This document shows positions 26,400-34,458 of a stretch of DNA of 64,000 nucleotides, piece by piece. Source of the stretch: Sphingobium sp. 66-54 (GTDB lineage Bacteria; Pseudomonadota; Alphaproteobacteria; Sphingomonadales; Sphingomonadaceae); contig MKWI01000016.1 of NCBI GenBank assembly GCA_001899715.1, positions 124,001 to 188,000 on the forward strand, given 5' to 3'. The notes beneath the pieces are model-generated. The model was not told the origin of the DNA, searched no databases, and worked only from the letters and a program-made list of their open reading frames with translations. Made by a program: the position numbers and the translations under genes. The first letter of the stretch is position 1, and each line of letters begins with the position of its first letter.

Positions 26400-27272
26400 T
26401 CACTTTTTGGGCTCGTAGAGCTGCGCCGCGCCGGGGAAGCTGCGCGCGCGCACCTCGGCGGCGTAGGCGGCGGCCGCCTCGCCGATGGTGGCGGCGAGAT
26501 CGGCATAGCGTTTGACGAAGCGCGGCGTGCGCTCGAACAGGCCGAGCAGGTCGTCCGTCACCAGCACTTGCCCGTCGCATTGCGGCGATGCGCCGATGCC
26601 GATGGTGGGGCAGGGCACCGCCGCGGTGATCCGCGCCGCGACCGGCTCGATCACACCCTCGATCACCATGGCGAAGCAGCCGGCATCGGCCACGGCATGG
26701 GCGTCGTCGAGGATCTTGCTCGCCTCGGCGGTGTCGCGTCCACGCGGTCCGTAACCACCCAGCACGTTCACCGCCTGCGGAGTGAGGCCGACATGCGCGC
26801 ACACCGGGATGCCGCGCTGGCAGAGGAAGGCGATGGTCTCGGCCATCGCCGCGCCACCCTCCAGCTTGACCGCCGCCGCGCCGGTCGCTTTGAGCAGCCG
26901 CGATGCGCTCTCGAATGCCTGCGCGGGGGAGCCTTCATAGCTGCCGAACGGCATATCGACGATCACCACGCTGTGGTAGCTGCCGCGCACGACCGCCGCG
27001 CCATGCGCCTCCATCATCTCCAGCGTCACCGGCACACTGGAGGGCAGGCCGTAGATTACCTGTCCCAGCGAATCTCCGACCAGCAGCATGTCGCAATGCG
27101 GATCGAGCAACTGCGCCTGCCGTGCGGTGTAAGCGGTGAGCACCACGATCGGCTCGGCGGTGACGCCATCGACCTTGCGCGCGCGGATGGCGGGCACGGT
27201 CAGGCGCTTCATCGGCGCCGGCGTGGGATTGGCGCGGCTGGTCGCCGTGTCGAGCGTGTAAGTGGCGGACAT
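26400..27272 (-). CDS. panB: 3-methyl-2-oxobutanoate hydroxymethyltransferase PanB
   Basis: A 290-residue TIM-barrel enzyme of pantothenate (coenzyme A) synthesis. It transfers a hydroxymethyl group from 5,10-methylene-tetrahydrofolate to 2-oxoisovalerate to give ketopantoate. The metal-binding residues are in place: Asp67 (VGDSLG), Asp106 (VDMPFG) and Glu138 (KLEGG), and the likely catalytic base is Glu205 (VIEGV). Signature HVGLTPQ is present. No other pan gene is nearby. It is transcribed leftward, with the dispersed repeat in its upstream gap. Confidence 0.96.
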   Translation of the reverse strand: MSATYTLDTATSRANPTPAPMKRLTVPAIRARKVDGVTAEPIVVLTAYTARQAQLLDPHCDMLLVGDSLGQVIYGLPSSVPVTLEMMEAHGAAVVRGSYHSVVIVDMPFGSYEGSPAQAFESASRLLKATGAAAVKLEGGAAMAETIAFLCQRGIPVCAHVGLTPQAVNVLGGYGPRGRDTAEASKILDDAHAVADAGCFAMVIEGVIEPVAARITAAVPCPTIGIGASPQCDGQVLVTDDLLGLFERTPRFVKRYADLAATIGEAAAAYAAEVRARSFPGAAQLYEPKK

Positions 27273-27400
27273 GGCGCCCCTCTACCGCAAGCGGGGAAGC
27301 GCCGCTAGTTCCGTCCGTGCGTGCGAGGACATTGGCTCCCGCGAAGAGAGCATTGCGCTCCAGTGAAGACGCTGGACTTCGCAAAAATAAGCTAAGCGAT

Positions 27401-27477
27401 GTGCTCCTGCGCAGGCAGGAGTCCAGGACCCAGCCGCAGTGCATTGCCGCGCTGGGCTCCTGCCTTTGCAGGAGCAC
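27401..27477. repeat. Dispersed palindromic repeat, copy 3
   Basis: GTGCTCCTGCGCAGGCAGG at 27401 is complemented by the arm ending CAGGAGCAC at 27477, with three mismatched positions over 26. It sits between panB and the small membrane protein gene and shares arms and length with copies at 9381 and 15183. Confidence 0.85.
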
Positions 27478-27550
27478 AACCTGAAATAAGCTTTCCGCTC
27501 GACACGATAGGGAGAGATGTTGCTCCAACTGCCGCTCACACCCGAAAACC

Positions 27551-27763
27551 CTATTTCACCGCGTCCTTCACCGCATCGGCGGTATCCTTGGCCGCATCGC
27601 CCACTTTCTGCGCGGCGTCGGAGACGGCGTCGTTCTTGTCCTTGTTGCTCTCGACATACATGTAGGCGCCGATCGCGATGACGATCACCGCCAGCAGCGC
27701 GATCAGCGCTGTCATGCCGCCGCCGCGGCGCTCGACGATCACGGTCCTGGGTTCCTCGGCCAT
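27551..27763 (-). CDS. Small single-pass membrane protein with amphipathic C-terminal repeats
   Basis: A 70-residue protein with no recognised family. ATG 27763 follows GGAGGACCCT, a strong ribosome site. After a charged start (VIVERRGGG) there is one membrane segment (about 17-38, ALIALLAVIVIAIGAYMYV) and then a Lys/Asp/Ala-rich tail in which DAxxDAAxK and KDTADAVKDAVK recur, likely an amphipathic helix. It is upstream of panB by position but separated from it by the repeat. A role in envelope stress or membrane organisation is conceivable; no function is claimed. Confidence 0.7.
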   Translation of the reverse strand: MAEEPRTVIVERRGGGMTALIALLAVIVIAIGAYMYVESNKDKNDAVSDAAQKVGDAAKDTADAVKDAVK

Positions 27764-27833
27764 AGGGTCCTCCACGCTTCTATGCGGAGGAAACACGCGG
27801 GCCGCGCGCGGGTTCCGGGCTATTCCCGGCCGG

Positions 27834-28562
27834 CTATTGCCACTCCGCCAGCCGGGCGCGCAGCTTGTCCAGCGCGGCTTTCTTGATCTGGCAGACGCGT
27901 GCCGCGCCAATATTTAGCGTCAGGCCGATTTCCTCCAGGTTCATCTCCTCGACGAAGTAGAGCTGGAGCACCATCGCCTCGCGCTGCGGCAGGTCGGCGA
28001 TGCAGCCGGCGACGGCGCGCTTGAGCGATTCCCGCTCCAGCGTCTCGTCGGCCCGCTCGGCGACATCGGCGAACCACATCGACTGGTCGGAATAGACCTC
28101 GTCCATGCTCTGGATCTGCGCCATGTCGGTGCCGTCGGAAAAATCGCGCCACTCGGTCGCGGCCATGCCGAGATGGGCGGCAATCTCCGCCTCGCCGGGC
28201 GCGCGACCGAGCTGCTGTTCCAGCGCATCGCGCGCCTTCTGGATGGTCTTGCGCCGCGCCAGTGCGGAGCGGCAGAGCGTCGCATGCCGGCGCAGATGAT
28301 CGATCATCGCGCCGCGCACGCGCATCTGCGCATAGGTGGCGAAGCCGTGCCCCCGGTCCTCGAAGCTGTTGGCCGCCTCGACCAGCGCGACCATGCCGAT
28401 CTGGAGCAGGTCTTCGATCTCGATGGCGCTGGAGACGCGGCCATGCACATGCCAGGCGATCTTGCGGACCAGCGGCATATATTGCTGCGCAAGCTGGTCC
28501 GGCGAGGGGCCGGCCTTGCGTCCATATGTCAGACCGGAAGCGGCGAGAGAGGCGCTTTGCAT
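27834..28562 (-). CDS. fliA: Flagellar sigma factor FliA (sigma-28)
   Basis: A 242-residue group-3 sigma-70-type factor. Region 2 is seen as YMPLVRKIAWHVHGRV, EIEDLLQIGMVALVEAA, RGHGFATYAQMRVRGAMIDHLRR; region 3 as APGEAEIAAHLGM; region 4.2 as LPQREAMVLQLYFVEEMNLEEIG and VCQIKKAALDKLR. FliA directs late flagellar genes and is held by the anti-sigma FlgM, whose gene is at 32106. It is the last gene of the leftward slt-flhA-fliA unit, 89 bases after flhA. Confidence 0.95.
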   Translation of the reverse strand: MQSASLAASGLTYGRKAGPSPDQLAQQYMPLVRKIAWHVHGRVSSAIEIEDLLQIGMVALVEAANSFEDRGHGFATYAQMRVRGAMIDHLRRHATLCRSALARRKTIQKARDALEQQLGRAPGEAEIAAHLGMAATEWRDFSDGTDMAQIQSMDEVYSDQSMWFADVAERADETLERESLKRAVAGCIADLPQREAMVLQLYFVEEMNLEEIGLTLNIGAARVCQIKKAALDKLRARLAEWQ

Positions 28563-28651
28563 GATGGCGGTTTAACCAGAATTGCTTAAGCAAGCTTTGT
28601 CGGGACGGCGCCCGCGCGGGGCGAATTTTGTGCGCAGCATTTTGCCATGGC

Positions 28652-30757
28652 TCATGCCGCCTCCAGCCGCTCGACGCGGTTGATGCGGCTCTCGTTGCCG
28701 ACCACGGCGACGACCTCCACAGGCTTGCCGTCCGGAATTTCGAGGAAGGAGAGCACCGGCGTTTCCGGCAGGTGCGGGCGGAACAGCCGGGCAAGGGCGC
28801 GCCGCGCGATGGGTGAGGTGACGATGGCGAAGTTGCGCGCCTGCGCCATCAGCGGCCGCGCGGCCTCGCTCACCTGCTCGATCAGACGCTGGCCCAGCGC
28901 CGGCTCGATCGGGTGCTGCGCATCGCCGGCGACGCGCATGGCCTGCGCAAGCAGTCCCTCCAGCTCACCGTCGAGCGTGATGACCGGCAGCGGCATCTTC
29001 ACCGGCACGATGGTCTGGATGATGAGCGATCCGATGCGCTGGCGCACCGCCTCGGTCAGCATGTCGAGGTTCATGTCCGGCCGGGCGCTGTCCACCATCG
29101 CCTCGGCGATGCGGCGGAAGTCCTTGAGCGGAATGCCCTCGGCCAGCAGGTTGCGGCACAGCGCCGTCACTTGCGCCAGCGTCAGCGGCTGCGGGGTCAG
29201 GCCCTCGGCAAGCTGCGGCGCGACCTCCTTGAGCGTGTCGAGCAGCTTCTTCGCCTCGTCCATGCCGAACAGTTCGGCGCCGTTCTGCATGATGAGGTGG
29301 TTGAGGTGCGTCGCCACCACCGTCGAGGGGTCGACCACCGTATAGCCGGCGACCACCGCCTCGCTGCGCTGGACGGGGTTGATCCACACCGCATCGAGGC
29401 CGAAGGTCGGGTCCTTGGCGGCGCGGCCTTCCACGATTTGCGTCAGGTCGCCGCTGTCGAGCGCCAGCAGGTCGTCCGGCCAGATCTCGTCCTCACCCAC
29501 CACCACGCCGGCGATGGTGATGCGATACTGGTTGGGGCCGAGCGCCAGATTGTCCTTCACGCGGATCATTGGCACCACAAAACCCAATTCGCGCGAGAGC
29601 TGGCGGCGGATGCCGGTGATGCGGCCGATGAGCGGCGCTTCCTTGCGCTCGTCGACCAGATTGATGAGGCCATAGCCGATTTCCAGCCCGAGCACCGCGC
29701 CGTCCGACACGTCGGACCATTCGATATGGGCGGGGTTCTCGACGACCACTTCTTCCACCGGTGCCTGCGCGGCCTTGCGGGCGTTGCGGCGCAGGCGCCA
29801 GGCGATGAAGCCGGCGAGCGCGGCGGCCGGCATCATGATGCCGTGCGGCATGCCGGGCAGGATGGAGAGGAAGGCGAGGATGCCCGCCACCGGCACCCAC
29901 GCCCGGCCGACGCCGAATTGCTCGGAGATCTGGCCGGAAAGATCGTGGTTGGAGGTGACGCGAGTGACGATGGAGGCCGCCGCGATGGAGAGCAGCAGCG
30001 CCGGGATCTGCGCGACCAGCGCGTCGCCGATGGCGAGCAGCACATAGGTTTGCGCCGCTTGGGAGAGATCCAGCCCATGGCTGACCACGCCCAGGATGAT
30101 GCCGCCGACGATGTTGATGACCAGCACCAGGATGCCGGCGACCGCATCGCCCTTCACGAATTTGGAGGCGCCATCCATCGAGCCGTAGAAATCCGCCTCG
30201 GTGGCGACTTCCTGCCGGCGCGCCTTGGCTTCCTCGGCGGTGAGCAGGCCGGCATTGAGGTCGGCGTCGATCGCCATCTGCTTGCCGGGCATCGCATCGA
30301 GAGTGAAGCGCGCCGACACTTCGGAAACGCGGCCCGCGCCCTTGGTAATGACGACGAGGTTGATAATCATCAGGATCGAGAAGACGAACAGGCCGACGAC
30401 ATAGTCGCCGCCGATCAGGAAGTTGCCGAACGCTTCGATGACATGGCCCGCCGCGTCCGATCCGGTGTGGCCGTTGACCAGCACCACGCGGGTCGAGGCA
30501 ACGTTGAGCGACAGGCGCAGCAGGGTCGCGAACAGCAGCACGGTGGGGAAGCTGGAGAAATCGAGCGGCTTGGTGGCGTTGAGCGCCACCATCAGCACCG
30601 CGAGGGAGATCATGATGTTGGCGATGAAGCCGATGTCCAGCAGCATCGCCGGCACCGGCACCATCATGAACATCACCAGCAGCAATATGGCCAGCGGCAG
30701 CACCGCGCCCTTGGCGGCGCTTGTCCAGATCGTCTTGTTCACGTCGGCACGGGTCAT
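28652..30757 (-). CDS. flhA: Flagellar type III export gate protein FlhA
   Basis: A 701-residue protein. The N-terminal half has about eight membrane segments, including LSLNVASTRVVL and the FHIPEP-type cytoplasmic loop (MPGKQMAIDADLNAG followed by RRQEVATEADFYGSMDGASKFVKGDA), which is diagnostic of FlhA/InvA. The C-terminal half is the cytoplasmic docking domain for export chaperones. It forms the nonameric ring of the export gate. It follows the lytic transglycosylase gene by 9 bases, so it is transcribed from the sigma-54 promoter at 31704-31719. Confidence 0.97.
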   Translation of the reverse strand: MTRADVNKTIWTSAAKGAVLPLAILLLVMFMMVPVPAMLLDIGFIANIMISLAVLMVALNATKPLDFSSFPTVLLFATLLRLSLNVASTRVVLVNGHTGSDAAGHVIEAFGNFLIGGDYVVGLFVFSILMIINLVVITKGAGRVSEVSARFTLDAMPGKQMAIDADLNAGLLTAEEAKARRQEVATEADFYGSMDGASKFVKGDAVAGILVLVINIVGGIILGVVSHGLDLSQAAQTYVLLAIGDALVAQIPALLLSIAAASIVTRVTSNHDLSGQISEQFGVGRAWVPVAGILAFLSILPGMPHGIMMPAAALAGFIAWRLRRNARKAAQAPVEEVVVENPAHIEWSDVSDGAVLGLEIGYGLINLVDERKEAPLIGRITGIRRQLSRELGFVVPMIRVKDNLALGPNQYRITIAGVVVGEDEIWPDDLLALDSGDLTQIVEGRAAKDPTFGLDAVWINPVQRSEAVVAGYTVVDPSTVVATHLNHLIMQNGAELFGMDEAKKLLDTLKEVAPQLAEGLTPQPLTLAQVTALCRNLLAEGIPLKDFRRIAEAMVDSARPDMNLDMLTEAVRQRIGSLIIQTIVPVKMPLPVITLDGELEGLLAQAMRVAGDAQHPIEPALGQRLIEQVSEAARPLMAQARNFAIVTSPIARRALARLFRPHLPETPVLSFLEIPDGKPVEVVAVVGNESRINRVERLEAA

Positions 30758-30766
30758 GGCGGGCGA

Positions 30767-31666
30767 TTACCTTCCGAAGGTAGCGAGCATGAGGTAGGCG
30801 AGCCGCGCGGTTTCGGCGCGCGGGGCGAAGTCGGAATAAGGCTGCCGGTCGGCCAGCGCCTGCTGGCTGGCCAGCGCGTCCTCGCCGGAGAGCGCGTCCA
30901 TGTCGGCGAGCGGGTCTCCAGCGGCAGTTTGCGCGCGCGCGATGCGCAGATAGTCCGCCGGCTGCACATAGTTGGCGTTGGCGGGCAGGCCGGTGCCGGC
31001 ACTGTCGAAGCCGTCCGCGCCGCCGCCGCCCCCGCCGCCGTTCAGCTTGGCGGCGAACTGGTCGCGGATGGCGGCGAGGCTGCGGGGGTTGCCCTGCCGG
31101 TCGTAGAAGATGCCGCGATTGGCCCGTGCCGCGTCCGGGAACAGGCTGGCGCCCGCCGTATCGGGGGCATAGGCCATGGTGCTCAGGAATTTGGCCGCGC
31201 CGCCCGCGCCGAGGAAGTGGGCGAGGTAGAGGTCCACCGCCTGTGCGGGGCGGCCGATGCGCTGCTCCAGATAGGCGCGGTTGTCGGAGGCCAGCTCGGC
31301 TGCCATGACGGAGGCGGTCTCGGGGTGGTTGCGCAGGTCGAGGATCTGCTGGCGCAGCGCCGGGTCGGCTACATAATAGCGCCCGCTGCCGCTCTTCTGG
31401 ATCGCGTCGGAAGCCCATCCCATGCCGTATTTGGCGCCATGGTCGTTGACGATGGCGAGCCAGCTCTGGTCGATGAACTGGTAGAGCCCGGTCGCGCTCG
31501 ATGTGCCCGCGCGCGCCGTGGGGTTCATGCTGCTCTCGATGCGCGCCTGCCCCATCAGATAGCCGAAATCGACCCCCGTGCGCCGGCTCGCCGTGGCGAT
31601 GGCCTGCTGCACCCGCCCGGTCGTGCCGGCGGTGGCGTTGGTCGTCAGTCCTGAGAAAGCGGACAT
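30767..31666 (-). CDS. Flagellum-associated lytic transglycosylase (SLT domain)
   Basis: A 299-residue protein with an SLT-type catalytic domain in the first half: Glu44 in ARIESSMNP is the expected catalytic acid, and GLYQFIDQSWL and LYLAHFLGAGGAAKFL follow. A poly-glycine linker (around residues 215-222) precedes a short C-terminal tail. It cleaves peptidoglycan, presumably so the rod can cross the wall, complementing the muramidase-less FlgJ at 40175. The frame is open to a TTG at 31708, but that codon lies inside the -12 box of the sigma-54 promoter, so ATG 31666 is the real start. Confidence 0.87.
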   Translation of the reverse strand: MSAFSGLTTNATAGTTGRVQQAIATASRRTGVDFGYLMGQARIESSMNPTARAGTSSATGLYQFIDQSWLAIVNDHGAKYGMGWASDAIQKSGSGRYYVADPALRQQILDLRNHPETASVMAAELASDNRAYLEQRIGRPAQAVDLYLAHFLGAGGAAKFLSTMAYAPDTAGASLFPDAARANRGIFYDRQGNPRSLAAIRDQFAAKLNGGGGGGGADGFDSAGTGLPANANYVQPADYLRIARAQTAAGDPLADMDALSGEDALASQQALADRQPYSDFAPRAETARLAYLMLATFGR

Positions 31667-31703
31667 TGCTGCGTAGAGACCCCTGTTACTTCGGGTCTCA
31701 AAA

Positions 31704-31719
31704 AGCAAGAATCATGCCA
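31704..31719 (-). promoter_or_regulatory. Sigma-54 promoter of the slt-flhA-fliA unit
   Basis: On the minus strand the sequence is TGGCATG-ATTC-TTGCT, which matches the RpoN consensus TGGCACG-N4-TTGCW with one change. Transcription would begin near 31694, 28 bases before ATG 31666. Confidence 0.85.
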
Positions 31720-31720
31720 A

Positions 31721-31745
31721 TTAAAAAGGGCGGTCTGGCCGCCCT
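31721..31745 (-). terminator. Rho-independent terminator of the flgA-flgM-flgN unit
   Basis: Minus strand: stem AGGGCGG/CCGCCCT (7 bases, 5-base loop) followed directly by TTTTTAA. It lies 38 bases after the flgN-like stop and abuts the next sigma-54 promoter, so it insulates the two units. Confidence 0.85.
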
Positions 31746-31783
31746 GAAAAACCCGTTTTCGTTCTCTACAAGTGTCTACATCC

Positions 31784-32092
31784 TCAGCGCGGCCGCCCGT
31801 AAAGCGGCTGCGGCGCATCGGGATTGGCCTTCGCCAGCGCCATATGCTTCTGCCCCGCCAGGTCGCCCAGCAGGCAAGCCAGCGTGCGCGAGGCATCCAG
31901 CTCCTCGATCAGCGCCTTGACCCGCGCCTTCGCCTCGGGATCGCTGCGCCATGCCCCCACGCCCTGCACGGCGGCAAGCGCGGCCTGAAACTGAGTCGTC
32001 GCCGTTTCGATCTCTGCGAGGTCGGCGGCCTGCATGGCCCTGCGCAGCCCCGTGGCCGCGTCGGCAAAAGCGTCAATCAGGGCAAGCGACAT
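31784..32092 (-). CDS. FlgN-like flagellar chaperone (putative)
   Basis: A 102-residue, mostly helical protein (ALIDAFADAATGLRRAM, ETATTQFQAALAAV, KARVKALIEELDASRTLACLLGDLAGQ). It has no strong sequence signature, but its size, helical content and position immediately after flgM (13 bases) in an flgA-flgM-x unit fit FlgN, the export chaperone for FlgK and FlgL. The assignment rests mainly on context. Confidence 0.6.
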   Translation of the reverse strand: MSLALIDAFADAATGLRRAMQAADLAEIETATTQFQAALAAVQGVGAWRSDPEAKARVKALIEELDASRTLACLLGDLAGQKHMALAKANPDAPQPLYGRPR

Positions 32093-32105
32093 GAATTTTC
32101 GCCGA

Positions 32106-32390
32106 TCAGTGCTTGGCGGCAGGCAGGTCCAGGTCGAGCATCTTTTCGGCGATCTTCTCGGGATCGACCGGATAGTTGCCGGACGCGATGGCCTGCTTCA
32201 CGCGGGCAATGCGCTCCATGTCGAGAGGAGCGCCCTGCGCCGCCATGCGTGCCGCGGGGGTGGAAACCGACTGCGCCGCTTCGGACGCGGTCTCGCTGCT
32301 GACCTTCGCCGGCGCACGCGTCTGCCCGCTTTCGCGCAGCTTGGCTGCCTCGACTGCGGCGCTGAGCGCTTGGCCTACCGACTTGATCAT
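32106..32390 (-). CDS. flgM: Anti-sigma-28 factor FlgM
   Basis: A 94-residue protein. The N-terminal half is polar and likely disordered; the C-terminal helix region with RIARVKQAIASGNYPVDPEKIAEKML is the FlgM signature that binds FliA. It blocks late gene transcription until it is exported through the completed hook-basal body. It lies 52 bases after flgA. Confidence 0.92.
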   Translation of the reverse strand: MIKSVGQALSAAVEAAKLRESGQTRAPAKVSSETASEAAQSVSTPAARMAAQGAPLDMERIARVKQAIASGNYPVDPEKIAEKMLDLDLPAAKH

Positions 32391-32442
32391 CGCATCATCC
32401 TTTCTGTCCGACCGCTCTATATACGGACCGGTTCAGAAAAAC

Positions 32443-32982
32443 TTAAATACCCGGCGCCCGCACGATCCCCATGCTTTCGACACGGGCCATAACCGGCGTT
32501 GCGCGCGTATCTTGCCGCACGCGAATAATCGCGCCGATAGCGCCGTCTTCATCGGCGATCATCGGACGCGAGACGGAGAAAGCATCCCCACCCGCAACGA
32601 GCTGGACCGGATCGCCCTTCTTGATGACCGGTGCGGACGTCGCCTGAATGGCCGACTGCGTCTGTCCGGCGGGGGCCAACGGCACGCGGATGCGCCAGCC
32701 GATGGCGGGGCAAGAGACGATCGCCGCATTCATTTGCGGCCCGTCGACGGTTGGAGTCGTGGGGCAGGCGGCAAGGCGCAGGCGGCGGTCGATCGGGGCA
32801 ATGGGCCCGCCCGGCTCGCCGCGATTGGCGCCCATGGTCATCGCCACGAGGCTGTCCAGCCGCTCCAGATTCTCGAACGTCTGCGCCCCGGCGGGCGCGG
32901 CAAAACCGGCCGTAATGGCGAGTGCGAGCAGCGCCAGCGCGGCGAGAATCGCTCGGGAGGGGCGGATGGGCATCTCGGTCAT
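32443..32982 (-). CDS. flgA: P-ring assembly chaperone FlgA
   Basis: A 179-residue exported protein. The signal peptide runs to about residue 34 (AALALLALAITAG...APAGAQ). The mature SAF-type C-terminus has IRVPLAPAGQT, PVIKKGDPVQLVAGGDAFSVSRPM and the final region before the stop. FlgA helps FlgI form the P ring. The start is ATG 32982, with GGAG 10 bases before it; the frame is open to a TTG at 33033, inside the sigma-54 promoter, so longer versions are excluded. It is the first gene of the flgA-flgM-flgN unit. Confidence 0.9.
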   Translation of the reverse strand: MTEMPIRPSRAILAALALLALAITAGFAAPAGAQTFENLERLDSLVAMTMGANRGEPGGPIAPIDRRLRLAACPTTPTVDGPQMNAAIVSCPAIGWRIRVPLAPAGQTQSAIQATSAPVIKKGDPVQLVAGGDAFSVSRPMIADEDGAIGAIIRVRQDTRATPVMARVESMGIVRAPGI

Positions 32983-33028
32983 GGCAATCGGGCTCCGGTG
33001 CATCGTGCGCAAGTCATGCCCTACGAAA

Positions 33029-33044
33029 AGCAAGGAGCGTGCCA
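33029..33044 (-). promoter_or_regulatory. Sigma-54 promoter of the flgA-flgM-flgN unit
   Basis: Minus strand TGGCACG-CTCC-TTGCT matches the RpoN consensus fully. It lies 8 bases beyond the stop of the MotB-like gene. The predicted transcript start is near 33018, about 36 bases before ATG 32982. Confidence 0.9.
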
Positions 33045-33051
33045 GACCGCT

Positions 33052-33537
33052 TCAATCGTCGGCGGCGGGCCGTTCGACGATGCGGATTGTTTGCCGGTCC
33101 GGCGCTTTGCCGTCCGCTTGCTCCGCCAGGCCGGCGATGCGCAGCCGATCCTGCGGGATACCGGCCGCCACCAGCACCCGTGCGACCGCGCCGAGCCGCG
33201 CCGCCGCAAGGTCCCACGCGTCGAAGCGATACTGCCCTTTGTCGAGCCCAATGGACTGGATCTGGACCGTTCCGCCGGATGCCGCGAACGGGCGTACCGC
33301 GCGCAACAGTGCAACCCGGCCCGTTTCGCTGAGCAGCGCCTCTCCCGGTTCGAAGAGGGTCTGCGCGTCCAGTTCCGCCTGCCGGGGCGCCTCGATCGCG
33401 CCGAAATAGGTGCCGATACCGCTCAGCGCATTGCGGCGCGTCGCCTGATCGGCCTGGAGCAGCACGAAGAAGCCGAGCATCAGCAGGCAGAGATCGGCGA
33501 AGCTGAGCGCCCAGCGCGAACGATTGGCGCGGATCAT
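33052..33537 (-). CDS. Compact MotB-like stator protein with OmpA-type domain
   Basis: A 161-residue protein, far shorter than MotB (about 300). The N-terminus has one membrane segment, WALSFADLCLLMLGFFVLL, in which Asp15 corresponds to the proton-carrying Asp of MotB. Then comes a reduced OmpA/MotB-type domain: LFEPGEALLSETGRVALL, IGLDKGQYRFDAWDLAAARLGAVARVLVAAGIP. The usual GHTD motif is replaced by SIGLDKG. The start ATG 33537 overlaps the stop of the MotA-like gene (ATGA), so they are one unit. It is distinct from the full-length motB at 43746. Confidence 0.78.
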   Translation of the reverse strand: MIRANRSRWALSFADLCLLMLGFFVLLQADQATRRNALSGIGTYFGAIEAPRQAELDAQTLFEPGEALLSETGRVALLRAVRPFAASGGTVQIQSIGLDKGQYRFDAWDLAAARLGAVARVLVAAGIPQDRLRIAGLAEQADGKAPDRQTIRIVERPAADD

Positions 33538-34202
33538 GCCGCCTCGCGGGCGCTGGGCCGGCGGATTGCTCCGCCTTCGCGCTCGCCGATGGCGATCATT
33601 CGCTCGGCCAGTGCCTCCTGCCACGCCAGCTCGCGCTCGGATAGGCTGGCGAGCCGGTTGGCGACCGGGCCGGCGATCATGTTGCCGAGGATCATGCCGT
33701 GCAGCGTCGTCATCAATGCAAGCGCCATGGAAGCACCGATCGTCGCGGGATCGTGCATGCCCGCAAACATGCCAATCAGGCCGACGATGGTGCCGGCCAT
33801 GCCGATGGCGGGTGCGGCATCCGCCACGGCGTTCCAGAAGGCGATGACGCGGGCGTGGCGGCCGCGCCGGTCGGCGATGGCCTGGTGCACCCAGGCCGAG
33901 AAATGCGCCACATCGCGGGCATTGGCGAAGGTGATGAGCGCCTGCATGATGAAGGGATGGTCTGCCGCCAGCCGGTCCGTGCGCATGAGGCCATGCAACT
34001 CGGCAACGGCCTCGATCCGGAACAGCAAGGCGCGGGCCTTGTCCCGCTCATGATCTGGCTGTGCGGTGAGGAGGGGGCGTAGCGCGGCAAAAGCGGCGCG
34101 GGCGCTGGCCAATCCTGTCTGGGCGCAGGCGATGAGGCAGGCGCCTGCCAGCACGGCAAGGATCGGCAAAGGCGCGAAAATCTGGACCAGAATGCCGTTC
34201 AT
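33534..34202 (-). CDS. Compact MotA/TolQ/ExbB-like proton channel protein
   Basis: A 222-residue protein with a first membrane segment at residues 5-28 and two later ones containing DAAPAIGMAGTIVGLIGMF and IGASMALALMTTLHGMILGNMIAGP, the signature pair of MotA/TolQ/ExbB channels. With about three segments, it is shorter than the MotA at 42864. ATG 34202 is preferred; the frame stays open to 34373 but that part reads through the palindromic promoter region. It probably pairs with the MotB-like protein encoded by the overlapping gene to form a second ion channel. Which motor or machine it serves is not shown by sequence. Confidence 0.78.
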   Translation of the reverse strand: MNGILVQIFAPLPILAVLAGACLIACAQTGLASARAAFAALRPLLTAQPDHERDKARALLFRIEAVAELHGLMRTDRLAADHPFIMQALITFANARDVAHFSAWVHQAIADRRGRHARVIAFWNAVADAAPAIGMAGTIVGLIGMFAGMHDPATIGASMALALMTTLHGMILGNMIAGPVANRLASLSERELAWQEALAERMIAIGEREGGAIRRPSAREAA

Positions 34203-34255
34203 CGCCCGCCGCCAACCCCGTTGATCCGATCCGACCGGCAATAAGCTGCCGCCGA

Positions 34256-34273
34256 CCGGCAAAACCTTGCCGG
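34256..34273. promoter_or_regulatory. Palindrome CCGGCAA-AACC-TTGCCGG upstream of flgB
   Basis: A perfect 7+4+7 palindrome lies about 80 bases before the flgB sigma-54 promoter, the usual place for an enhancer-binding activator. Half-copies CCGGCAA occur at 34226-34232 and near 34334. The GGCAA/TTGCC layout resembles ftr sites bound by FlbD in Caulobacter, as far as I recall. It could also serve the divergent MotA-like gene. Confidence 0.55.
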
Positions 34274-34347
34274 TCTTGCCGTCCGCACGCCGCAAAGGCG
34301 CGGAAATGCTGATGTCTGCCCCGCCGATACTGCCCGGCAAGGTGATT

Positions 34348-34363
34348 TGGCACGGTGTTTGCA
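34348..34363 (+). promoter_or_regulatory. Sigma-54 promoter of the flgBCDEFGHIJKL unit
   Basis: TGGCACG-GTGT-TTGCA is a full match to the RpoN consensus. The transcript would start near 34374, about 85 bases before flgB. Confidence 0.92.
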
Positions 34364-34458
34364 GATATGCCATGCGGGCATGGGCGCTGCCTGAACCGGA
34401 CCGTCTCGTCCGATCAGAACGGCCCGGCCGGGATGGATTTTAGGGAAGGCACGAAAAA

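Noticed and set aside
34225-34240. Sigma-54-like CGGCAGCTTATTGCC on the minus strand before the MotA-like gene
   Set aside because: The GG-to-GC spacing is 9, not 10, and the -24 box is poor.
33534-34373. Longer MotA-like protein starting at ATG 34373
   Set aside because: The extra 57 residues read through the CCGGCAA palindrome and run up to the flgB sigma-54 promoter; they lack MotA similarity.
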